Of a stretch of 64,000 nt of DNA, positions 1-9,430 are shown one piece after another. The notes beneath the pieces were generated by a model. That model was given only the letters and a program-made list of their open reading frames with translations, searched no databases and was not told where the DNA came from. Source of the stretch: Pleionea sp. CnH1-48 (GTDB lineage: Bacteria; Pseudomonadota; Gammaproteobacteria; Enterobacterales; Kangiellaceae). The stretch spans positions 62,001-126,000 of the forward strand of contig NZ_JAMXSB010000011.1 of NCBI RefSeq assembly GCF_024124665.1, read 5' to 3'. Position numbers and translations under genes: made by a program. Numbering within the stretch: the stretch's first letter is position 1; the number at the start of each line of letters is the position of its first letter.

Positions 1-165
1 AGTAGAACGAATTAGTAATTTCGTTCCCAGTCTTTTTTCTAGCGCAGCAATCCGCCGGGATAATGTGGAGTTGGGTATATTCAACATCTTAGCTGCGCCA
101 GCAAATGTGCCCTGGCGCACTACTTCGACAAACAATGTCATGTCTTTCACTAGCTCATAACGCAT
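1..165 (-). CDS. LysR-family transcriptional regulator, N-terminal part (runs off the window)
   Basis: The reverse strand from the ATG at 165 encodes 55 residues that continue past the window edge. They form a typical LysR winged helix-turn-helix: an 'MTLFVEVVRQGTFAGAAKML' helix pair, then 'NSTLSRRIAALEKRLGTKLL' as recognition helix and linker. LysR proteins bind DNA as dimers or tetramers and respond to small ligands through a C-terminal domain, which lies outside the window. The gene is divergent from the small membrane protein at 265, so that gene is the obvious candidate target. The family call is secure; the ligand is unknown. Confidence 0.9.
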   Translation of the reverse strand, partial: MRYELVKDMTLFVEVVRQGTFAGAAKMLNIPNSTLSRRIAALEKRLGTKLLIRST

Positions 166-170
166 TACTA

Positions 171-225
171 TTCCATTTTTGGGATTATGATTACAATATC
201 TTAGGGTATACACCATAAAATGGAA
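171..225. promoter_or_regulatory. Inverted repeat in the LysR / membrane-protein intergenic region
   Basis: A perfect 9-bp inverted repeat, TTCCATTTT at 171-179 and AAAATGGAA at 217-225, spans the divergent promoter region. LysR regulators commonly bind dyads between their own gene and a divergent target, so this may be an operator. The 37-bp spacing is long for a single LysR site, so it could instead be two half-sites or chance in AT-rich DNA. Confidence 0.35.
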
Positions 226-264
226 CAAATATAGTGAGACTTTCTGTTTTCGAGGAGCCAATCC

Positions 265-726
265 ATGAATTTCTCACCCAGTATCGCATTAAAAGTCGGT
301 GCTCTCTCTTTCTTCTTATGGGGGGTTTTACACCTCCTTGTGGGTTTAAATGCCGTCTTTTTTCTTACTGATGGGCCAACCGCTATCTTGAGTATGTTTC
401 AGATAGTTCCTGCCACAAATGAGCTTGATTCCAACTTACAAAACGCGACCTATTTAGGCGCTAACTTCCTGATTGACTTAGCAGCATTCGGCATACTGGC
501 CATGTGGCTAGCGGTGTATATCTGGAAAGGAATTTATGTAAAACCCAGTTACTTTATCAGCTTGATTGTCTTAGGGATTGTCGACACTGCGTTTGTACTG
601 GCTATGGTGATCACTCACATATCCCCTCTCAGTGAAGCGATCTGGGGACCACTACTGTATGTATTAGGTGGGATCTTTACGACGTTTGGATTGGTTGGAG
701 AGCAGAAGTTGCCAGAGAAAATATAG
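265..726 (+). CDS. Small integral membrane protein, unknown function
   Basis: A 153-residue protein with about four hydrophobic segments (roughly residues 10-34, 65-88, 96-118 and 127-145), so an inner-membrane protein. No catalytic motif is visible and I do not recognise the family with confidence. The start ATG is preceded by GAGGAG at 252-257, a good ribosome binding site. It is divergent from a LysR regulator, suggesting regulated expression. A strong hairpin follows the stop. Confidence 0.75.
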   Translation: MNFSPSIALKVGALSFFLWGVLHLLVGLNAVFFLTDGPTAILSMFQIVPATNELDSNLQNATYLGANFLIDLAAFGILAMWLAVYIWKGIYVKPSYFISLIVLGIVDTAFVLAMVITHISPLSEAIWGPLLYVLGGIFTTFGLVGEQKLPEKI

Positions 727-736
727 GGTAGGAGAA

Positions 737-766
737 GCAGACTTACATTTGAATACGTAAGTCTGC
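737..766. terminator. Hairpin between convergent genes
   Basis: A perfect 10-bp stem, GCAGACTTAC paired with GTAAGTCTGC around a 10-nt loop, lies just after the stop of the membrane protein gene and before the convergent lipoprotein gene. There is no downstream T-run, so it may be a weak or bidirectional terminator. Confidence 0.5.
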
Positions 767-806
767 ATTAGCCTAATCAGTGCATAACTCTTGCCTAAAT
801 AGCAGA

Positions 807-1727
807 CTATCGACAAGTAGCCAAATCAAAGTCAAAGGTTGCTGTACTCACTCGGTTGCCTATCTGAGAGTTATCTTCGAATAGAATACCTTTTTCGGTG
901 ACCACCAGCTGACGTGAGTTAAACATTGGAGGTTGCCCTACCAATACAGAGGATGCTCCCTGAAACGTTGCTGGTCCACTGCTGAACTTGGTGTCACCTT
1001 CTGAGTTAATGTAAAATAATTGCCCACTGATGTAGTCAGTCACCACAGCACCACCACAATAAGGGATCAAATCATCAAAAATAGCAGTTTTTCTCGCGAG
1101 TGTTTCACTGTGTGAAATCACGCCCATTCCGTCCAGAAACAGTCGCTTTACCGCACCGCCATCCGTTAACAAAATAGAATTATCAATAAACTGCATACCA
1201 TTGGGGTGAGAAATCCCCTGCTCAGCACCAGCCCAGTTATTAACTTGAGCTAGAACCTGTTTTTTATTGTTTCCGTTCAAAGAAAACTTAACAATAGTAC
1301 CCTGACCAAAATAATTAGTATCAGCCATGTACAATGTGGATTCACCGTCACTGGTTAATCCATTGGTTAAGCTCACTCCGTCAATGGTGTGAATAATATT
1401 GAGGCCATCTGCCTCGTTGGCCAGATCATAAGCCAGCAACCATTTTGCTCCATTGATCAATTTAACTTCAGAACATACCGTATAAATCACAGAGCCAATT
1501 TGAGTGATTCCACCGAAAGCACAGTTTTGAGTGCTGATTTTACGTGGAATAAACTCGTTCGATTCTTTCCTTAACTCAAATAATCCTTTACCAGAAGACA
1601 AAAACAAACGCCCTTCGGGGGTAAAGTGCATGTTTTCGGCATCAGCGAAAGTAACAACGGTTTCTTTAACGTAGCAAGAGGTTAATACCAAAGCCATAGC
1701 GGCTATCAACAACATCTTTATTTTCAT
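807..1727 (-). CDS. Lipoprotein resembling SMP-30/beta-propeller proteins
   Basis: About 306 residues from the ATG at 1727, chosen because AGGA lies 7 nt upstream and the product then opens with a clean lipoprotein signal (MKIKMLLIAAMALVLTSC, lipobox LTSC). An upstream in-frame extension is possible but would bury the signal. The mature part is rich in short 'G..L....' blades with motifs such as 'ISHPNGMQFIDNSILLTDGG', the NHL/SMP-30-like pattern of a beta-propeller. No catalytic assignment is possible. Likely anchored in the periplasm or outer membrane. It is convergent with the preceding gene, and the LytTR regulator lies upstream. Confidence 0.7.
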   Translation of the reverse strand: MKIKMLLIAAMALVLTSCYVKETVVTFADAENMHFTPEGRLFLSSGKGLFELRKESNEFIPRKISTQNCAFGGITQIGSVIYTVCSEVKLINGAKWLLAYDLANEADGLNIIHTIDGVSLTNGLTSDGESTLYMADTNYFGQGTIVKFSLNGNNKKQVLAQVNNWAGAEQGISHPNGMQFIDNSILLTDGGAVKRLFLDGMGVISHSETLARKTAIFDDLIPYCGGAVVTDYISGQLFYINSEGDTKFSSGPATFQGASSVLVGQPPMFNSRQLVVTEKGILFEDNSQIGNRVSTATFDFDLATCR

Positions 1728-1836
1728 TATCGATCCTATATTTATTTTAATCATGATCCCGGCCCCAAGACTATCGGCGGCTGGCAAAGTGGGTCAATAA
1801 TAAATATGAGATATATAACCTTGTAAGAATTGCAGA

Positions 1837-2523
1837 CTAAAGTTGGAGATTTGCCTTAAACTGTTTGCCTATTGCCACCCGTTTTCCGTCTAACAAAAGA
1901 ATCTCATCACCTTCGATATAATTGATATGTGCTCGATTAACGATAAATGACTTGTGGATACGAACAAAATAGCCAGGCAACTCGCTTTCAAAACTGGATA
2001 AAGTTCTTGGTGTTAACAACGCTTTATCTGCCCGCCATACCTTAACGTAGTTACCGTAAGCTTCAAAACAACTCACCTCCTGCAAACTCAGTTGAACCTG
2101 TTTTTTGTCCACTTTAATAAACAGAAAGTCATTTTTTAATAAGCCCTTCCCTTGTTTCTCAGCAACAGAGTTCATACGCCCTCGAACTCTATCGACCGCT
2201 TTAACAAAACGGTCAAAGCGAAATGGCTTTAATAGATAATCGGCGACATCCATATCAAAACCATCAATCGCATATTCTTGATAGGCTGATGTGATAATCA
2301 CCTGAGGTTTCTCTTTTAACAAACTCAAAAAGTTTAGCCCATTGAGAACGGGCATTTCTATATCGAGAAAAATGAGATCAACAGTATGCTCTTTAATATA
2401 ATCCAGCGCTTCGGTTGCCGAATAAAACTGCCCAACGACCTTAAGATCTTCAAGCTCGTTTACATAAGTCAGTATGACTTCATGAGCCAGAGGCTCGTCA
2501 TCAATAATGAGTGTTCGAATCAT
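1837..2523 (-). CDS. LytTR-family response regulator
   Basis: A 228-residue two-component response regulator. The N-terminal receiver has the acidic pair D8/D9, phosphoacceptor D54 (LIFLDIEMP), T78/S79 and K99 in 'YLLKPF'. The C-terminal region (about 130-225) is a LytTR DNA-binding domain, with 'FIKVDKKQVQL' and 'RTLSSFESELPGYFVRIHKS'. Its ATG overlaps the stop of the kinase gene by 4 nt (ATGA), indicating translational coupling. The pair is divergent from the ABC/peptidase genes at 4217, which are probable targets by position. Confidence 0.93.
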   Translation of the reverse strand: MIRTLIIDDEPLAHEVILTYVNELEDLKVVGQFYSATEALDYIKEHTVDLIFLDIEMPVLNGLNFLSLLKEKPQVIITSAYQEYAIDGFDMDVADYLLKPFRFDRFVKAVDRVRGRMNSVAEKQGKGLLKNDFLFIKVDKKQVQLSLQEVSCFEAYGNYVKVWRADKALLTPRTLSSFESELPGYFVRIHKSFIVNRAHINYIEGDEILLLDGKRVAIGKQFKANLQL

Positions 2524-4028
2524 TCATTTAAATCCAAAGTCAGTGTTACACGATAACTTTCTTGGCTCACTAGAATATCAAGCTCATGCTGATTTTTATA
2601 AATTAACTCAAGCCGCCGTCGAACATTATCCAAACCAATACCCGGTTCTGGTTGTGCCTTCTTTTGTTTGGGCAAAGAGTTTTCACAAATAAACAACAGT
2701 TTTCCTTCAACAAAGGTTAAAGAGACGTTTAACCAGCACTTTTGATTGCTAGGTTCAATACCATGCTTAAAGGCATTCTCCAAAAACACGATTAACAACA
2801 ACGGGCTCAGATAAAAGCCGGGCGGTTCGCTGGGTAGATCAATTGTAAACTCACATTTATTATCAACACGCACTTTTTGCAACGCCAGGTAGTCATTCAA
2901 ATAAGTGACTTCATCTGCCAGAGAGACTTTGTCTAAGCCTCCCTTGTAAACAACAAAGCGCAATAAGTTCGCCAGCTGCAACACCATGCCGGGAGCCACA
3001 TCCGACTTAGTTAAGCTCAGCGCATATAAATTATTCAAGGTATTAAATAAAAAGTGCGGATTAATTTGCTGTTGTAGCAACTTTAATTCTGTTTGAAGTG
3101 TTTTTTGCTCAAGCTCTGCAACATCTCGATAGTCCGCTTGCGCCTGAAAAGCCAGAATCACTGGCAGACTGATCACCATGACTAACGTTGCAATATAAAT
3201 ATTCCAAAAATCAAATGGATTATGATCACCACTGGGGATCAATGTCATTTGCACTTGATTAAGTGGTAACCAAAGAGCTAATTGAGACAGCACAGGGTAC
3301 AGTATTAATACGGTTAATGTCGTCATCCAAAGGTAGGCGACAACGCCCTGCTGCCGTAACACCCGCTTAATTAACAGGTGATGATGAATAAGATAGAGCA
3401 CAAACAGGCATCCATACAGAATCATCATTTGACACCAATAGGCAATGAGATCGCCCAGATTAAGCACATTCCTTTTTACATCAATTAAAAAGGGAATCGG
3501 TTGGTTGTTAAGAGGATCTTCGTGAGAGTTTAATAACAAGGCCCACATGAAACTCAGCAAAATAAAAACCAGCAACAAGCCCGTATCCATATTCAATGCA
3601 AATTTAAATCGATTTTTGCTTTTATGTTGAAGCCAATGATTAAAAAACAAAATGCCTTCTATCAACCATAGAATGAACAGTGTCACATCTCTGCTAAGCA
3701 GGTGTTGTTGGACAAACATACTATTGTGGTAGGCCAACAGAGCCACTAATGGAATCACTGCAAACCCCAACAACCACCAAATCTTGCTGGTGGTTCCAGA
3801 TGTATTCAAGCGAAAATACTGGCAAATAAAAATAGGACTCAATTCAAAACAAAGCTGCACAAGGATAGGAAAAAAATCCTCCCAATAAGCACTGTTCATT
3901 TCGTCCATGGCCAATAACCCTGTTGCCCAGACAGCGATCAACATCGGCAAGTATCGATTAGTGGCTATCCAATCGAGCCTAAACGGCGGCCAAAGGTTAG
4001 ATTTCATCCATGCTTGAAGCACTTTCAT
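2520..4028 (-). CDS. LytS/YehU-type membrane sensor histidine kinase
   Basis: A 502-residue kinase. The first about 295 residues hold several hydrophobic helices (7-8 predicted by eye) and no obvious extracellular domain, as in sensors of membrane stress or peptides. Then comes the His_kinase (LytS) signature 'LLQQQINPHFLFNTLNNLYA' with H325 as phosphorylation site. The HATPase region follows, with an N-box 'LIVFLENAFKHGIE' and a G-box 'GIGLDNVRRRL'. It shares an operon with the LytTR regulator, with a 4-nt overlap. The start ATG at 4028 gives a short cytosolic N-terminus before the first helix. Confidence 0.92.
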   Translation of the reverse strand: MKVLQAWMKSNLWPPFRLDWIATNRYLPMLIAVWATGLLAMDEMNSAYWEDFFPILVQLCFELSPIFICQYFRLNTSGTTSKIWWLLGFAVIPLVALLAYHNSMFVQQHLLSRDVTLFILWLIEGILFFNHWLQHKSKNRFKFALNMDTGLLLVFILLSFMWALLLNSHEDPLNNQPIPFLIDVKRNVLNLGDLIAYWCQMMILYGCLFVLYLIHHHLLIKRVLRQQGVVAYLWMTTLTVLILYPVLSQLALWLPLNQVQMTLIPSGDHNPFDFWNIYIATLVMVISLPVILAFQAQADYRDVAELEQKTLQTELKLLQQQINPHFLFNTLNNLYALSLTKSDVAPGMVLQLANLLRFVVYKGGLDKVSLADEVTYLNDYLALQKVRVDNKCEFTIDLPSEPPGFYLSPLLLIVFLENAFKHGIEPSNQKCWLNVSLTFVEGKLLFICENSLPKQKKAQPEPGIGLDNVRRRLELIYKNQHELDILVSQESYRVTLTLDLNE

Positions 4029-4216
4029 TATATGGCTTATACGTCTGTTTCTAAGTGTCTTTAAAGTTTACCTAATCGTTGATGAATGTCATCAATAAAA
4101 TGACAAACTCCCCTAAAACCATGATCAACTCTTACATCTGTCAAATCTGCGTTTTCGTCACTGCTTTTTGAGTGTTCACCATCTATCACTAGGCTCTTGA
4201 TTAAAGGTTTGCTGGA

Positions 4217-5152
4217 ATGGCTCCTAACCCGTTTTTAACCATGGAATCCAACATGCTAACTATCAATAACCTCTCAAAAACTTACTCTAATGGCGTCAAA
4301 GCTCTAAACCAGGTGACACTGAGCCTATCCAACGGCATGTTTGGACTGTTAGGCCCTAATGGTGCAGGCAAATCCACCCTAATGCGCACTTTGGCGACCT
4401 TACAACAGCCAGATAGTGGAAGTATTCAATTTAATGATATTGACCTACTGGCCGCACCACAAAACATCCGGCCACTGCTTGGTTATCTACCGCAAGAATT
4501 TGGTGTCTACCCTAATGTATCGGCACAGGATTTATTGACTCACTTTGCCTTGCTCTCTGGGCTATCTGACTCCTCACAACGTAGGCGACAAATAGAAACA
4601 CTGCTAGCTATTACCAACCTGACTCAGCACCGCAAAAAAGCAGTCAGTACCTTCTCAGGAGGGATGAAACAGCGGTTTGGCATTGCTTTAGCTTTGCTCG
4701 GAAATCCAAAGCTACTGATTGTTGATGAGCCCACCGCTGGACTAGACCCCGAAGAAAGAAATCGATTTCATAATCTGTTACGTGATGTCAGCGAAGAAAC
4801 GGTTGTCATTCTTTCTACTCACATTGTTGAAGATGTGAGTAATCTTTGCACCAACATGGCCATCTTGAACCAAGGGACCATTGTTAATCAGGGCTCACCT
4901 ATTGAGCTGATTCAACAAGTAAAGGGACGACTCTGGAAACGTACTGTCGACAAACATGAAGTAGAGGCCATCGAGAAAACATTTGACATCATTAGTCATC
5001 GACATGTTTATGGCCGCTCCGAACTCCATATTCTCGCTGATGTATCACCTGGAGAGGGTTTTGCTGCTATCGATGGTGATCTCGAAGACGTTTACTTCGC
5101 CAATCTAAAGTATCCCGATATTACATCATCAAAATCAAAAGCTGCTGCATAA
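4217..5152 (+). CDS. ABC transporter ATP-binding protein
   Basis: A 311-residue ATPase of the CcmA/multidrug type. Walker A is GPNGAGKST (about 46-54), the Q-loop 'YLPQEFGVYP', the signature 'FSGGMKQRFG', Walker B 'LLIVDEPTAGLDP', and the H-loop 'STHIVED'. The chosen ATG has AAAGG 9 nt upstream. A downstream ATG at 4253 would start 'MLTINNLSKTY', which is where most relatives begin, so the true start may be there. It is followed after 21 nt by the permease/peptidase fusion, its presumed partner. The divergent LytS/LytTR pair is the likely regulator. Confidence 0.93.
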   Translation: MAPNPFLTMESNMLTINNLSKTYSNGVKALNQVTLSLSNGMFGLLGPNGAGKSTLMRTLATLQQPDSGSIQFNDIDLLAAPQNIRPLLGYLPQEFGVYPNVSAQDLLTHFALLSGLSDSSQRRRQIETLLAITNLTQHRKKAVSTFSGGMKQRFGIALALLGNPKLLIVDEPTAGLDPEERNRFHNLLRDVSEETVVILSTHIVEDVSNLCTNMAILNQGTIVNQGSPIELIQQVKGRLWKRTVDKHEVEAIEKTFDIISHRHVYGRSELHILADVSPGEGFAAIDGDLEDVYFANLKYPDITSSKSKAAA

Positions 5153-5173
5153 TTACCGTCAAGGATATATCGA

Positions 5174-8100
5174 ATGAACTCCGTCAATTTTTCGCGACTC
5201 TTTAAACTCATTCAGCACGAAGTGTACTTACAATGTTCCAGTCGATTATTTTTAATCCTGTTTCCATTAAGTTTTGTTGTTGGCGCTTTGTTGTTGAAGG
5301 GACAGCCCATCTCTTCTGATCTTATGGTTGACTCACCTTACGCTTTAACCAAGTTACTGATTTTATTTTCGATCACCCTACCGGGCCTGGTCACTTTATT
5401 GTCGATCAATGCCAGTACTCGAGATCATCAATACCAGATGGTTGAGCTTACTTACACTTCATCGATAACTCCGAGTCATCTGGTGCTCAGTCGTTGGTTA
5501 GGGATCATTATACCCTGCATGATTATCTGCATTGGTGTATTAACCGGCATATCGATTGCTCTTTTTTTACAAGATAGTGAACTAACAACATCCTTTTTAG
5601 GACGCACTTCTACCCTGTTGATTTCATTTTCGTTGTTTCAGTTACCCGCCATTCTCTTAGCATCCAGTCTTTTACTAGGACTCGGTTTATTCAGTCGCTC
5701 ACCGCTTACATTATACATTGCAGGAGCCATCGCATTTTTCAGTTATCAAATGCTTTTGATATTCACTGGCTCTCCTATCATGGCTCAACCTGTATCAATC
5801 AACGAGACCTTTAATCAAATATTCTTGCTGTTTGATCCCATTGGTTCTTCAGCATTTTTTGAGCAAGCACAACACTGGACACCTGACGATAGAAACACCA
5901 ACACGATCCCATTAAGTTCTCAGTTGATTACTAATCGTATTGTGACAATGACGCTAGCTTTTCTATGTCTGACCGCGATAGTGCAAAGGATGACACTACA
6001 ACTACCATCAAAAAAGCGAACAAAAACCAATCATGAAATAGAGAAGCAATCAAAACACGCACCTCAATATAAGCGCATCCTAGCTGATGAAACCTTCAAA
6101 GCCCAGTGGATGAGTTTTATGAGTCTGGTGAAACGAGAATACTTATCTACGATCTACACAAAGAGTTTTACACTTATCCTGTTGTTCTGGTGTGTGGTGC
6201 TTATCAGCGAGTTAATGACAGGTTTCACCCACCTAGAAAGTCTTGATGTCACTCCACTGGCCACCACGTCCATCGCACTTAGCCGTTTTCAATATGATGT
6301 TTTGCCGCGATTTGGCATGTTATTTCTAATTTTCTTTGCTGCTCAGATAATGTGGCGAGATAAAGAACTGAAAGTCCATGAGCTGATCGGTGCTTCTCCG
6401 GTTTCAAATCGACAACTATTACTTTCGCGCTGGCTGACTTTGGTGCTTCTTCCTCTAACGTTAATCACCATAGCCATAGCTATTTCATCAGTGTTGCAAA
6501 GTTTTTTTGGTGGCACACCTGATTTATTAGTTTATCTTAAGCTCTACTATTACAATGGTATTCCTCTGGCCTGCACTGCCTCTTTGTTGTTGTTTCTGCA
6601 CGCCATCGCACCAAACAAAATCACAGGTATTGTACTATCGATTCCTTTTATACTTTTGAGTCAAACGAGTCTCGGGGCCAAGATAGGATTGGAACATGGC
6701 CTGTTTAAATTTGCCAATAGCCCTCCAATTCAATACTCAGAAATGATTCAGTTTACGGCAACGGACGATGCATTTTTTGGATACATGTTGTTCTGGACAA
6801 GTTTAGCAGCACTCTTTGTGGCGATAGCCTATAGACTTTATAACCGCGGCCTTGCAAACTCTCTATTAGCTCAAGTTCGAGTAGCTACTTATCAATGGCG
6901 TACGCCAACAAACATCGTCTTTTGTTTGTTGATACTGGCTTCAATAACCACAGGCATCCATGTTTTTTATCGCACCAATATTGAAGGACATTACCAAAGC
7001 AGAGCAAGCAAGAGTGACTGGAAAGCCGCTTATGAAAAAAAATACACTCAATATCAAAACCAACCAACGCCCAGCATAGTAAAAGTTAATACTCAGGTTG
7101 ATCTTTATCCTCACGCGCGCCGCTTAACCCTGAATGCAGAGTATCAGCTAAAAAACCAAAATGCCGATCCCATCAATGAAATACTGATAAGTGTTGATCG
7201 CAACACGCTTTACACCCAGATGCAATTGGAAGGTGGACAACTGCTCTCTCATGACAAAGAATTTAACCAATACCTCTTCCGGCTCGATAAGCCTTTAGTT
7301 TCTGGTGCAAGTGTTACATTAACCTTTGCTCTGGAACGACAACAAAACGGATACCTTGGCACTCAATACGATAGTGTTATCTTGCCTGATTTCATATATT
7401 TTCGTTCGATACGCTACCTACCGTTTATAGGGTTTGTAACTCACTATCAACTTAAACATAAACAGGAACGCGAGGCCTATGGTTTGCCGCCTCTTCCGCC
7501 TGTGACACCTCTGGAGCAAGCTATCGATGAGCATCAGGGCGACTTTTCTCAAGACTATCGATGGGCTGACTTTGAAACCGTTATATCCACTCACAAAACA
7601 CATACAGCCATAGCAGCAGGAGAGCTTGTTAAACAATGGCACAATGAAGAGCGGCAATATTTCCATTATAAAACACGGCAACCCATTCACGATGTTACTG
7701 CTTATCTGTCTGGCAAGTTCGAGCAATCTTCTGTCACTCATAGGGGTATATCTGTTGAGGTCTATCATATTGCTGAACATAAAAGTCAGGCCGCCCTTCA
7801 TCAGGAAGCCATGATAGACACACTGGATTATGCCAGCGAACAATTTGCTCCTTATCCAGTGCAACAACTTCGTTTGATCGAGGTGCCTTATACACTAGGT
7901 TACAGCGCTTATGCTCTACCACAGACCATTCTATTAGATGAACTCAAAGGCTTTACTGTTGATAGAAACAATACCAATGCTTTCGACCACCAGTACCGTC
8001 GTACGGTTCACGAAACAGCCCATCAGTGGTGGGGGCATCTATTAGATAGCGCTGTACAGCAAGGTGGCAGTGTTTTAGTAGAAACCTTAGCCAAGTATAC

Positions 8101-8794
8101 GGAGCTGGTTTTATTAGAACAAAAGTACGGCCAAGAATATGTACGTCGGCTAATGCGCTATGAGCACAACCGGTACTTGAATGGTCGAGGCAGAAGCCTT
8201 GAAAGTGAACTCCCTTTGTATCGAAATGATGAAACGCACATTATCTACTCGAAAGGTGCCGTGGCAATGTACGCACTAAAAAACCAGCTAGGAGAAAAGG
8301 TTATCAACAAGGCTTTGGCCGAGCTTATCAATCAATATGCTTATCCTAAGCCGCCACCGACCACCTTAGATTTTATTCGATTGCTTGAACAGTACGCCCT
8401 TCCCTCTGACAAATCTTTTATCGAAAGTTGGTTTAAGCATGTCGTGATTAACGATTGGCAAATAGATTCTGCCAAAGTAGTGGGCCGCACGAATGCTCTC
8501 TACAAGATAGAGGTATGCGTAATGAACAATGGCTACATTGATGAAGGAGGCAACAAAAAGCCGTTTGACTCTGAGCTTCATCGTGGGATGCTGGTATTTT
8601 TTTCCGATAATCCAGCGGTGCTTTACGATCAACCAACAGACGAGAAGACGATCAAACACACTTGGATTAGTGCGAATAATCAACTTCGCTGTCTTAGCTT
8701 TTCGCTCGATGAAAAGCCAGAGTTTGTATCGCTCGATCCTTATTACTTAACACTGGATATAGCACGAGATAACAATGTGATAGCACTAGAATAA
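5174..8794 (+). CDS. ABC permease fused to an M1-family (gluzincin) peptidase domain
   Basis: A 1206-residue fusion. Residues about 1-290 and 310-590 are two blocks of roughly six transmembrane helices each, like ABC-2 permeases. From about 620 a soluble part begins, resembling M1 aminopeptidases: an N-terminal beta domain, then the zinc motif H946-E-T-A-H950 within 'VHETAHQWWGH' and a likely third ligand E970 in 'VETLAKYTE'. The soluble part follows the last membrane span. Such permease-peptidase fusions are known next to ABC ATPases; the substrate is generally unclear. Its position directly after the ATPase argues for one exporter or processing machine. A hairpin at 8811 ends the unit. Confidence 0.88.
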   Translation: MNSVNFSRLFKLIQHEVYLQCSSRLFLILFPLSFVVGALLLKGQPISSDLMVDSPYALTKLLILFSITLPGLVTLLSINASTRDHQYQMVELTYTSSITPSHLVLSRWLGIIIPCMIICIGVLTGISIALFLQDSELTTSFLGRTSTLLISFSLFQLPAILLASSLLLGLGLFSRSPLTLYIAGAIAFFSYQMLLIFTGSPIMAQPVSINETFNQIFLLFDPIGSSAFFEQAQHWTPDDRNTNTIPLSSQLITNRIVTMTLAFLCLTAIVQRMTLQLPSKKRTKTNHEIEKQSKHAPQYKRILADETFKAQWMSFMSLVKREYLSTIYTKSFTLILLFWCVVLISELMTGFTHLESLDVTPLATTSIALSRFQYDVLPRFGMLFLIFFAAQIMWRDKELKVHELIGASPVSNRQLLLSRWLTLVLLPLTLITIAIAISSVLQSFFGGTPDLLVYLKLYYYNGIPLACTASLLLFLHAIAPNKITGIVLSIPFILLSQTSLGAKIGLEHGLFKFANSPPIQYSEMIQFTATDDAFFGYMLFWTSLAALFVAIAYRLYNRGLANSLLAQVRVATYQWRTPTNIVFCLLILASITTGIHVFYRTNIEGHYQSRASKSDWKAAYEKKYTQYQNQPTPSIVKVNTQVDLYPHARRLTLNAEYQLKNQNADPINEILISVDRNTLYTQMQLEGGQLLSHDKEFNQYLFRLDKPLVSGASVTLTFALERQQNGYLGTQYDSVILPDFIYFRSIRYLPFIGFVTHYQLKHKQEREAYGLPPLPPVTPLEQAIDEHQGDFSQDYRWADFETVISTHKTHTAIAAGELVKQWHNEERQYFHYKTRQPIHDVTAYLSGKFEQSSVTHRGISVEVYHIAEHKSQAALHQEAMIDTLDYASEQFAPYPVQQLRLIEVPYTLGYSAYALPQTILLDELKGFTVDRNNTNAFDHQYRRTVHETAHQWWGHLLDSAVQQGGSVLVETLAKYTELVLLEQKYGQEYVRRLMRYEHNRYLNGRGRSLESELPLYRNDETHIIYSKGAVAMYALKNQLGEKVINKALAELINQYAYPKPPPTTLDFIRLLEQYALPSDKSFIESWFKHVVINDWQIDSAKVVGRTNALYKIEVCVMNNGYIDEGGNKKPFDSELHRGMLVFFSDNPAVLYDQPTDEKTIKHTWISANNQLRCLSFSLDEKPEFVSLDPYYLTLDIARDNNVIALE

Positions 8795-8810
8795 GCCAGC
8801 AATAGATAAA

Positions 8811-8842
8811 GCCAGTGTCATTCACAAAAAAGTGGCACTGGC
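8811..8842. terminator. Hairpin terminator between convergent genes
   Basis: GCCAGTGTCA (8811-8820) pairs with TGGCACTGGC (8833-8842) with one G-U pair, around an A-rich loop. It sits 17 nt after the stop of the permease-peptidase gene and 2 nt from the stop of the convergent DUF2244 gene, so it probably serves both. Confidence 0.6.
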
Positions 8843-8843
8843 C

Positions 8844-9353
8844 TCAATCAAAAGATTCTTTTTCCCACCAACGATCCAGTGTTTCTGCTAATCCGGCCTT
8901 TTTGAGTGCACTACGTGCAAGCTTACGATCATCATTATTTAAGAAAGCACCGACTTCATAATCCGATTGCTCATCACGCAAATGCAGCTCTAGCATATCC
9001 ATCGGTTTAACCGGTTTCTTAATCCATAAAAAAACATCACCACGCTCAAATTGCTTTACGTCTTCGAGTTGATAAACACCTGACTGAATACGAACAACCT
9101 TATCCTCAAACGAAATTCTTTGACGAGTATGTGTTTTATAGCAAACGCGATGCATTAGAAAGGCCAATAATCCAAGCTCAAGCCCGGCAAATGGAAGCAC
9201 TAGCCAGAATCCTAAAAAGCTCCATATCGAGGCTATAATGAGTGAGGGAATACTGATGACCAACAAAAACAACTGAGTCTGCTTCCAGGTAGCGGAGCAG
9301 TTAGGTTGCAAAGTAATGACCTTATTGGTTTGACTAAAATCTTCAGTAACCAC
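8844..9353 (-). CDS. DUF2244 domain membrane protein
   Basis: A 169-residue protein with the DUF2244 layout: 'ITLQPNCSATW' near the N-terminus, two close transmembrane helices (about 28-47 and 50-66, including 'FWLVLPFAGLELGLLA'), then a soluble C-terminal domain. Proteins of this family occur beside cytochrome oxidase genes in some bacteria, but none is nearby. No enzymatic motif is visible. The first start codon is GTG at 9353; no in-frame ATG precedes the conserved region. Confidence 0.8.
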   Translation of the reverse strand: MVTEDFSQTNKVITLQPNCSATWKQTQLFLLVISIPSLIIASIWSFLGFWLVLPFAGLELGLLAFLMHRVCYKTHTRQRISFEDKVVRIQSGVYQLEDVKQFERGDVFLWIKKPVKPMDMLELHLRDEQSDYEVGAFLNNDDRKLARSALKKAGLAETLDRWWEKESFD

Positions 9354-9430
9354 AGACTTAGGACCCTACGTTCAAAGCCAGACTGTAAGTATGGTTCAAA
9401 TTCTACTAATGTCACGAAGATTGAGGGCCG

